Assembly: GCA_003170415.1 (NCBI GenBank)
Contig: PMZJ01000023.1
Coordinates: forward strand, 25,566-89,565
DNA: 64,000 nt
Direction of reading: 5' to 3'
Origin: Phycisphaerales bacterium
GTDB taxonomy: Bacteria > Planctomycetota > Phycisphaerae > Sedimentisphaerales > Anaerobacaceae
In this document: positions 1 through 10,300 of the stretch, piece by piece
Layout: every line of letters starts with the position of its first letter
Numbering within the stretch: the first letter of the stretch is position 1
The notes under the pieces: generated by a model
Databases searched by the model: none
What the model was told of the DNA's origin: nothing
The model's input: the letters and a program-made list of their open reading frames with translations, nothing else
Made by a program: the position numbers and the translations under genes

Positions 1-1247
1 GCGGTAGTGGCAATAGCACCGGAGGCACTTACTATGAGGACTTCGGGGAGACCGATACAGATATCGATAGGGCGACCCTTAATACCGAGACCCTTCAACG
101 GATGACTGACCTTGTTACTCTCATTCAGAATACGGTTGCTCCCACGAGCTGGTACGATGCCGGCGGAGAGGCAACCATAACCGCTTACGAAAACAAAAAA
201 CTCGTTATTTCACAGACGCCTGAGAACCATCTTGAAATAGTCAAGTTGCTGCTGGAAATGCGTAAAGCTCTCGGACATCAGGTTTCCATTGAGGCCAGGT
301 TCCTGGTAGTCGGCGAGAACTTCCTTGAAGAAATCGGCATCGATTCCTGGGGCAATCTATATAGTAGCAGCTTAGGCGGCACCACCCAGTGGACTACGCA
401 GTCCTCGTTTGATATGGCCGAGCCCCAGGCGACTGGCATAACCGGCAGTTTTGATATCAGCAAGAGTCCTGTTCAATTCCCGCCTGGTTATCCCGCAGCG
501 GCCCCGCAGTCCATATCCCAGGGCGCTCTGATGACCTTCACAGGCATTAAGTTCGGCGGCATACTTGACGGTCTCGAAACGAACTTCCTCATCAGGGCAA
601 CCCAGGCGCACCGCGATTCCGAGACGCTGGTCGCTCCGAAAGTTACGGTGCTCAGCGGCGAATCCGCTACGCTACAAGTAAGGCAAACTATTCGCTCTCC
701 CGGGACGCCAGACATCAGCTACAACAATTACAGCGTTGGCGGCACTGGCAGCACTGGCGGTATTGGCGGCGGCACCAGCTCTGTCCAGAACAACATCTTC
801 TATATACCCACAGGTCCTACTCTTAATATTACTCCGACTATCACCCCCGACAAGAAGCACGTGTTACTTAATATAAGCGCCGAACTGTGGGATTTCCTGG
901 GCTACACAACCTCATTGGTTGATGCACCCTTCCCGGGCAACGGCACCACGGCCCCTGTGGTTCTTCAATACCATGTGACGCTGCCTCAGACGGAACGTTC
1001 CAGGGTCAGAACAAGGGTCAGCGTGCCTGATGGCGGGACGTTGCTGCTCGGCGGGTTGAAACAAACGGCCGCAACAGAGACAGAGGTAGGCGTGCCCGTG
1101 CTAAGCAAAATACCGATTATCGGAAGGTTATTTACAAATCGCAGCAAGGTTGCCGACTCGAAAATCCTGCTGATTTTGGTCAAGCCAACAATCATCCTGC
1201 AGGAGGAGGCCGACGCGGAGGCCATAGCAGCTATGGAGAGCCAGTAG
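1..1247 (+). CDS. Secretin (GspD/PilQ family), C-terminal part, 5' truncated by window edge
   Basis: The reading frame is open from base 3, so the true start lies outside the window. The visible part matches the C-terminal half of a type II/IV secretion secretin, the multimeric outer-membrane gate. It has a segment of the type seen in secretin N-domains (VISQTPENHLEIVKLLLEM), a long beta-barrel region with a Gly/Ser-rich loop near bases 735-780, and the diagnostic secretin end LLLGGL followed by VPVLSKIPIIGRLF and ILLILVKPTII. The family match is strong. Whether it serves type II secretion or type IV pili cannot be decided without the N-terminus. The next gene, 135 bp downstream on the same strand, encodes a giant secreted protein, so a shared export role is possible but only inferred. 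Confidence 0.88.
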   Translation, partial: GSGNSTGGTYYEDFGETDTDIDRATLNTETLQRMTDLVTLIQNTVAPTSWYDAGGEATITAYENKKLVISQTPENHLEIVKLLLEMRKALGHQVSIEARFLVVGENFLEEIGIDSWGNLYSSSLGGTTQWTTQSSFDMAEPQATGITGSFDISKSPVQFPPGYPAAAPQSISQGALMTFTGIKFGGILDGLETNFLIRATQAHRDSETLVAPKVTVLSGESATLQVRQTIRSPGTPDISYNNYSVGGTGSTGGIGGGTSSVQNNIFYIPTGPTLNITPTITPDKKHVLLNISAELWDFLGYTTSLVDAPFPGNGTTAPVVLQYHVTLPQTERSRVRTRVSVPDGGTLLLGGLKQTAATETEVGVPVLSKIPIIGRLFTNRSKVADSKILLILVKPTIILQEEADAEAIAAMESQ

Positions 1248-1382
1248 TAGGGGTTCCATCAAAAAAACTGTTCACATACGCAGAAAAAGTGTAACGAATT
1301 ACCAGGAATGTGGACTTGAATAATGGCTGGACCTGGTGGGCAGCCAGAAATTGGTGGCTCGAGATCGCGAGGAGTGTAGTAA

Positions 1383-4300
1383 ATGATGAATCGCAAGATT
1401 TTGATTGGCTTAGTGGCCTTATTGGCCGCAAATTCTTTATTGTTGGCTGATTATAAACCCGGCGTCGTTCTTGTGCGTTTCGCAAATGACCCGAACACAA
1501 CAGCCAAAAGCGCCATATTAAATTCAACTCTGGGGGGGGGCTCTTCGGTCAAGCGGGAATATACGCTTGTGAAGGGCTTGACGCAGGTTTCACTGCCGAC
1601 CGGTGTTTCGGTCGAAAATGCCGTAGCTTCCCTCAAGAAATCCTCCTCGATTTTATACGCCGAGCCGGACTACAAATATCATATAAGCGCTATTCCAAAC
1701 GATACATGGTTCGGCTATTTATGGGGTATGCACAATACAGGACAGGCCGGCGGAACACCAGGTGCGGATATTGACGCTACCGGAGCGTGGGATATATCCA
1801 CCGGCAACAACAGTATTATTGTGGCTGTTACCGACACGGGTGTCGATTCTAACCATCCTGACCTCGCGGCAAATATGTGGTCCGATGCCAATGGCGCCCA
1901 TGGCTACGATTTTGTCAACAACGACACCGACCCAATGGATGACGAAGGCCACGGCACTCATGTTTCTGGCATTATTGGCGCGGTTGGCAACAATAACATA
2001 GGTGTCGTCGGCGTATGCTGGCATATCAAAATTATGGCAGTGAAATGCTTCGATGCCAATGGTGAGGGTTATACCTCCAACGAAATCAGCGCCATTGAGT
2101 ATGCCACAGCAAATGGCGCCAAGGTAATTAACGCCTCCTGGGGCGGTTACGATTATTCGCAATTGCTTTATGATGCTGTTGCTTCTGCGCAAAGCGCCGG
2201 CGTCATTTTCGTCGCAGCGGCAGGCAACGGCTACCCCAATAACAGCGGTATCCCCAACAACAATGATTCGCGACCAGAGTATCCAGCCAGCTTCGGTTTC
2301 CTCGGCCTCAATAACGTAATTTCCGTGATGGCCACGACTAACACCGACGCTCAGGCGTCTTATTCGAACTATGGCCTTATGTCGGTTGACCTCGGCGCAC
2401 CGGGCGGAGACGGGTCAGATTACGCAGGTTATATTCTCAGCACGTACCCCGGCGGCGGCTATGCGTATATGGCGGGCACATCAATGGCCTCCCCGCAGGT
2501 GGCGGGGGCGTGCGCATTGTTATTATCAATTGACCCTACATTGACCGCTTCACAGGTTAAACAAATCCTTTTGAAGACCGTTGACAAGACCCTGCCGGGC
2601 CTTTGTGCATCCGGCGGTCGGCTGAACCTGGCCGCGGCGGCTCAGGAAGCCCAGCACGACACCACTCCTCCCACGCCGAGTACGGCCGGGTGGCTTATGC
2701 CGCCGGTGGCGACTGGTCTGCATACAATCGCGATGGAGGCCCTAAACGAAATAGACCGTTCTAATGTCGAATATTACTTCGAATGCGTCAATGACGTGAA
2801 TGTAAACAGCGGCTGGGAGCCAAATACGCTTTATGTATTCAAGGACCCCGGCGAGCTCAAAATCAAACACGGCCAAACTTACGGCTTCAGAGTCAAGGCG
2901 CGTGATAAATCGACAAATCACAATGAAACCGCATGGTCAAACACGATGTATGCAACTACTGCAGCCGTTACAGATAACCTGCCCCCCGCACCCAGTCCCG
3001 CTCAATGGGCTATACAGCCCTTGTTGATTCGGCCGAGCCCGCTCGTCCTCCGTATGCAAATCAAGGGCAAGGGCACCGATGAAAACGGCGAGCAGTTCAG
3101 ATACCAATACTACGATACCTCGACACCAGGAACAATTGACAGCGGCTGGAAGAACAGCGCCGACGGAACTATGCCTGATATCACTTCCGGCATCCAGCTA
3201 AATCACACATACGTCTTTAACTGCAAGGTCAAAGATAATCTCGGAAACGAAACGAGCTGGTCCCAACCCGATGTTTATGTAACGTTGACAACCACAACCG
3301 GCCCCAGGATTCTGCGCGTACCTTCCCAATATTTAACTATCCAGGACGCTATCGATGCCGCAAATCCAGGCGACACCGTTGAGGTCAGTCCATACCCTGT
3401 TCCTCCTTATTACTACCAGGGTATTAATTTCCGCGGCCTTTCGGGAAATATAAACCTTCGCTTTCACGGCAAGGCAATTACTGTAAGAAGCACCGACCCT
3501 GAAAATCCTGATGTGGTGGCCGCAACCATTATCGACTGCAACGGCGCCATAGATCCCACTGGGCCGAGGAGAGCTTTTATTTTTGATAACGGTGAAGGTC
3601 CCGGTAGTATCCTTGCCGGCTTCACGATAAGAAACGCTTATGTAAAAGCCCATCAGGGCAGAAACGGTGATGCTAATCTCCCCGACATAAACACCCCTCC
3701 CGGTTATACTGCTGCCGGCGGGGCAATACTTTGCGGGCCTAACCCTGACCCCTGCTTCGTATTAGGAATACCTGACAATTGGGGTACCGGTACCGGCAGC
3801 CCTACTATTCGTAACTGTGTCTTCATAAATTGTACCGTAGAAGGCGGCGACGGCGGTGTCGGAGCCGATGGTAACAACGGCGAAGACTACAGCCCCGGCG
3901 ACCCTTGTGCCACTCCACCTGTCCCGCCATCGCCGGCCACGCCCGGTCAAAGTGGAGGCAACGGCGGCGAGAGCGGCGCTGCATTAGGAGGGGCAATATA
4001 TTGTTCTTCCGGAAGTAATCCCGCTATTCAAAATTGCACCATCATAAATTGTTCTGCTCTGTCAGGGTTGCCCGGCAACGGCGGCAACGGCGGCAATGGC
4101 GGAACTGACCCCAATAATGGCCCGGCCGCAGGCGGTAATGCCGGTAGAGGTGCTGACGTCAACTTTGTCGCGGGCGGCGGCATTTGCGCTGTTTTGGGCA
4201 GTAATCCCACGATTATCGGCTGCATTATTAACGATTGTAATGCCCATGTAATAACCACTTATAGCTCGCAAGGAGCACCGGGAACCGGCAATCCGAGCGG

Positions 4301-7300
4301 CCAGGTCGCCTATGGCGGCAATTTTGGCCACGCATATGGAGGCGGCGTCTATGACGCGGTAGGAAGTGCCGCAGTTAATATCAGCTCCACCAGTTTTGCT
4401 CAGAACAGGGCACAAGAAGATACAGAGGGGGGGATATATAAGAAAGGTTACGGCGGCGGTATCTGTCTTGATGTATACGGCACAGCAACTACAACAATGA
4501 CTGACTGTAACTTTACCGGAAATAGCGCCGATGCTGATGGAGGTGGTATCGTCTATGGAGGGGGTACAGGGGGGGGATTAGTCCTTCAAAACTGTGAGAT
4601 GACGGGCAATAATACGGTCGTCGATGGCGGCGGCTTGGCTGGTTTTTTTGGCGGCGTCGATACTTTCGGGGCATACAACTCTAAAATCACGGGTAATGCC
4701 GCCGGTGCCGGAACTAATGCCGGCTACGGGGGCGGATTTTATCTCGATACCACCATTGCGACAATCGATGATTGCAACTTTAGCGAAAACCAGGCCCAGG
4801 AAGGCGGCGCAATCGACGGCATCAACCTACAGGTTGATATTCACGGCACTGATATAACCGGCAATTCAGCAGTCGCCCCCAGCGGCATAGGCGGCGGACT
4901 TGCCTTGTGGAATACAATCGGTGAAGTTGCCGATTGCACTCTGAAAAGTAACTCTGCCGCCGAAAACGGCGGCGCCGTCTTTTCGGAGGGCTGGGTCACC
5001 CAACCACTCGATTTCAGCAATTGTCTTATTACTGATAACACCACTAACTTCGAAGGCGGCGGCTTGTCCAATAACGCCGGCGCCTGGATGCAGTTGCATA
5101 ATTGCACCGTCGCATACAATTCCGCCACAAACTCTATACATAGCGCAGGCGGAGGCGTGAGCAACGCCGAATACTTTGCCTGGGTCGAAATAGAGAACAG
5201 CATCCTGTGGGGTAATTCCGCCCTAAGCGGCCCTCAGATTGCCGTTGGCTCAATTTTCGGCTCTTCATTCGACCCCGGCGGACCTTTCGCTGAAGTTGAT
5301 GTCAGCTACAGCGACGTCTGGGGCGGCAAAGGCCAGGTATATATCGAACCCGGCGGATATACGGCGGTCGATTGGATGTACGGCAGCTTCGACGCAGACC
5401 CCTTGTTTGCAGAAACCAGCGTCAGTGAAAGAACCTATTATCTCAGCCAGATGCCGGCGGGCCAGCTCACCAACAGCCCCTGCGTCGATGCCGGAGATAT
5501 TTTGGCCAGCGATCTGGAAGCAGATGTTGACCCCACGCTTAACACACGTCTTACCACGCGTACGGACTTGGTGGAGGACGCAGGCACCGTCGATTTGGGC
5601 TATCACTATAATACTGGAACTCCCAATGGGAATGGAACTCCAACACAATATCAGTTGACTACCGAGGTATATAATACCGGTCACGGACAAAACGGCCGGC
5701 TTAACGCCAAATCTGACGGCGACAACCCGTTTGATTTTAACGACCCCAACACTCAGTCGGTCAATCCGGGAACTGAAGTAAATCTCACGGCGATTCCGGA
5801 TCCGAACTACAAAGTATGGTACTGGAGCGGCACCGACGACGACACTTCGACGTCTCTGACCAACACCGTTTTGATGAATTCGGATAAAAAGGTCGTAGTC
5901 GCGTTTCAGCCGACCAATAATATGTATTATCTGACTGTGATTATAATAGGCCAGGGGACCGTTATAATCGACCCCAATAAGCCCCTGTATAACCTCAATG
6001 AGGTCGTCAATCTGACTGCCGTGCCTGCCAATCCTTCAGACGCCGTTTCCTGGACGGGAACAGACGATGATTATTCCGATGCAAAAACTAACACTGTAAC
6101 TATGACAACCCACAAAACAGTTACGGTCAGATTCTATGCACCCAGAATCCTTTACGTCGGCGGCGACGCCAACTATCCTATAATCCAGCAGGCGGTCAAT
6201 GACGCCAATGACGGTGATATTGTAATGCTTACACCCGGAACATATGTTCTCGCCGAATCTCCTCCTTCCGGAACGACGTCGGCAGGAGGCACCGTCGGAT
6301 ATGACTGGCCATATCTTTTGATCAACAAGGATATTACTTTGACCAGCACCACCCCTGAGAATCCTGCGGCGACCAGCATAATCGCCCGTATAGACGTATG
6401 GAACGTCTCCCGCCATTGTATCATTCAGGGAATAACCATCCGCGACACTACCTATTGGGGCGCCGACATCTTTGACCCGAATGGGAGTTGGAATGCGGGC
6501 ACTCCGACAGCTCCGGCGGGTGCTGACGGTCATCCCGGCGGCGAGACAGACGGCGCAGGTATAACATTGCATGGCTCTGCCTCGCCCACGGTTCGCTACT
6601 GCGTATTCTCTAACTGCGTCGCTCGCGGCATCCACGGCGGCAACGGCAACAGCGGTGCAGATGCAGAGAGCTGGGGTGGCAACGGCGGCCCCGGTGGAAT
6701 GGCCCACGGCGGCGGCGCATATTGCGGCCCCTCAGGCAATCCGCTGTTTGAAAATTGCCAGTTTACCGGATGTGTTGCGCGAGGCGGCGACGGCGGTAAC
6801 GGCGCCGCTGGTTCTACGAATAGCTATCCAGGGCATGGCGGCGCCTGGGGCGACAAAAATGCGCCCTGGTGGTGGGAATATGTGGTCCTCGATTACTGGA
6901 GATACAGCGGTTACGGCGGCGCGGTTTTCTGCGATGACGGCTCTACGGCGGAATTTATCGACTGCAGTTTTAGTAATAATATCGCCATCGGCGGCAGTTG
7001 CGGCATAAGCGGCAATAACCCCTTTATACCCGGCTGGCCTTACAGCCATTACAAAATACAGTCCTTCGGCGGCGCAATCTACGCAAGCTCCGGCAGCGCT
7101 CCCACTTTTACCGGCTGCAGCTTTATTAACAACACTGCAGATATCAACGGCGCACCTACCCATACCGATGGCGGCGTTACCGTTGCTGCCTATCCGACGC
7201 TTAGTTACGGCGGAGCAGTCGCTTTTGAAAATGGCGCCGCCCCGCTGTTTACAAATTGCTCATTCCAGCAAAACCTTGCTACCGTAGGCGGAGCTATGTA

Positions 7301-10300
7301 TCAGGACGAGGCGTTCCCCGAGATTATCGGCTCCGATTTCATCGGTAACTCCGCCCTCCACGGAGGCGCCGTACTCTTTTCCCAGGGCGTCTCCGATATC
7401 AGAGAATGCAACTTTATCGGCAACGTAGCGACTTTTGAGGCCGCCCAGGGAGGCGCAATAACAGCACTGGGCGCCAATATCGAAGTCGTTGACAGCAACA
7501 TTAGCAATAACCGCTCCGCAGGCAGCGGCGGCGGTATTTATCTGTCAAGCAAGAACATTGACGGCAATGAGTTCGAAGGCGGCAACAGCATATTAATCAA
7601 AAACTGCCTGATAACCGGCAACATCGCAGGCACGGATGGCGGCGGTATTTCCGCCAACTGGTACTGCGACACCAACGTCGTCAATTGCACGATTTTCAAT
7701 AACAGGGTTTCCGGTTTGGGCGGTGGTCTGTTTAGCTCCTACGGCAGCTACGTCAACGTCCTCAACAGCATAATCTGGGACAACACGGCCGGCATCGGCT
7801 CAAGCGGCGGCAGTCAAATCGCCGTAAGCGGCACTACGCCGCCCGCGGGCATGCAGGTGCTTTACAGCGACGTCCAGGACTCAAACGATCCGTGCGCGTG
7901 GAACAATAATACCAATGCCCTGGACTTCGTTATCTGTTTCGACACAACCGGCAGTATGGGTGGCGATATTGATGCGGTCAAAACGGCCGCCAGGCAGATT
8001 ACTAACGCGATTGCCGCGCAGTATGCTGATTACCGGCTCGCTCTCGTTGACTTCCGTGATTACCCCGACGGGAACCATGGTTCCATAGGCGACTGGGCCT
8101 ACAGAGACAGGGTGAAATTCACAACCGATGCTAATCAACTTATTAATGGCCTTCAGCCAATGGCTGCCGGCGGTGGGGCAGATACCCCTGAAGCGATATA
8201 TACGGCCTTGATGCATTGTATCGATGCGAATGCCCTTGTGGCAAGATTAACAGCCAATGGTTATACGAACTATATCGATCCCAATTCCCCCGGGCTGGGT
8301 GATTGGCGCCAAGGCAAAAAGGTTATGAGGGTGATTCTGGTTTTGTCAGATGCGCCTCCGCACGATCCGGAGCCATATACGAATTATGTACTTAATGATA
8401 TTATCACGGCTGCAAACAGCAGTAACCCGATTCATATTATTCCCGTGGTAATTCGCGGCGACCCAGATGCAGAAAACGCTATGAGGCCTGTAGCCGTCGG
8501 AACCGGTGGCATACTCATCTCGGCCACGGACTCCAATGCGGTGTCGGGCGCCGTTCTTGATGTAATCGGTTTATTATCGCAGATACCGGCCCCGATTTTC
8601 ATCGGGCCAAGCAACACAATCAACTGGGACCCGAACACGTTTACCTGGTGGTCTGATAGTCACAATATAAACGCGGACCCCCTGTTTATTAGCGGTTTCT
8701 TCCTCAGCCAGATTGCTGCGGGCCAACTCATCAACAGCCCCTGCTGGGATACGGGCAGCGGAGATGTCAATAGCCCGGGTATCAACCTTGCCGGTTATAC
8801 CACCAGAACTGACAGCGTCCCTGATGTGTGCACGGTGGATATGGGTTATCACTATTCGGCGTTTACGCCGCAGCAGTATTATCTAACGGTTAACGCCGGA
8901 GACGGCTTGACATTGGCTGATATAACGCCAAGTAGCGGATATTTTGTCTGGTTTAGCGATGTTCCGCTGCGGGTGACCATTCCTGTTCCTGCCGGCTATC
9001 AGGTCCTCTGGAGCGGAACAGACAATGATACGCTCACCGGCACCGAGAATACTGTGCTTATGAATGCAAATAAGACGGTCACCGTGACCTTTGTAAGGAA
9101 TACCTGCGACCTGACGGTTATCTGGAATAACGGAGGCACAGTTACGCCTGTCAGCGGCACTTATTCTCGCGGGACGGTGGTCCCGCTTACCGCGACACCG
9201 GCTGCCGGTTATAGAATTGAGAGCTGGAATGGCACGGACAACGATGGTTTGTTTACCCAAACCAATACTGTTACAATGAACGGAGACAAAACTGTCAGGG
9301 TCACATTCAGTTTGCCGCAGACAAGGACTGTTCCTGGCGATTTCACTACGATTCAGGCGGCGGTTGAGGCGGCTCGGTCGGGCGATATCATAAGCGTCGC
9401 CAGCGGTGTATATCACGGCAGCACAATTGTACTCAACAAAGAAATCACTATAGTAAGCACGAATCCTGACGACCCCTGTGTGGTCGCGGCGACAATAATT
9501 GACTCGACGGGATTTGCCCGTCAGGCGATTCTATTTAATAGCGGGGCGGACAGTAGCACTGTATTGGATGGTTTTACCATTACGGGAGGCACTTGGTTCA
9601 GAGTAGCTTCTCAGGATGCCACAGTGGCCGGCCAAAACGGGCCTGACGGCGGCGGCTTGGCAGGCGGGGCGGTATATATCAATTCTGGCACAAGCCCGAC
9701 TATAAAGAATTGCGTAATCAGAGACACGACCATAACCGGCGGTAACGCGGGCAATGGTTTTAATGCAGATGCCACGACCCCTGCCACTCGCGGCGGGTGG
9801 GCCGGCTGGGCAAGAGGCGGCGGTATCTATATTGCACCTTTCGCCAACCCGACCTTAATCAACTGCACTATCACTAATTGTACGGCTGTTGGTGGTAATG
9901 CCGGTAACGGTGGTAATTCTTCGGGTTCAGTTTATGGAGCGGCGGATTATCAGGATGCCAATTACGGCGGCTCGTATAGTAATCCTTACCCAAGTTATCA
10001 AATACCTCCCCAGCCGTGGTGGGCACTTATAAATTCCGACGGCCAACAATATATCGGTGACTACAGGTTCTACAGCGGCTACGGCGGCGGCGTCTTCTGC
10101 GACGCAAATTCCGAGGCCAATTTTATCGACTGCGATATAACAAATAATACCGCCAGGGGCGGTATGAGCGGTGTCGGAGGTACAAGGCCGCAGGGTATTG
10201 TAAGTGCTGACCCGGTTACCGCTTATAGAATACCCAGCTATGGCGGAGGAGTGTATTGCGGTGCAAATGCAGATATTAATTTTGTCGGGTGTGTTATCAG

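Noticed and set aside
6036-6707. A 223-codon open frame on the minus strand within the giant gene
   Set aside because: It mirrors the Gly/Asn/Asp-rich repeat coding of the sense strand, and no signal or family motif is seen. Treated as an antisense shadow.
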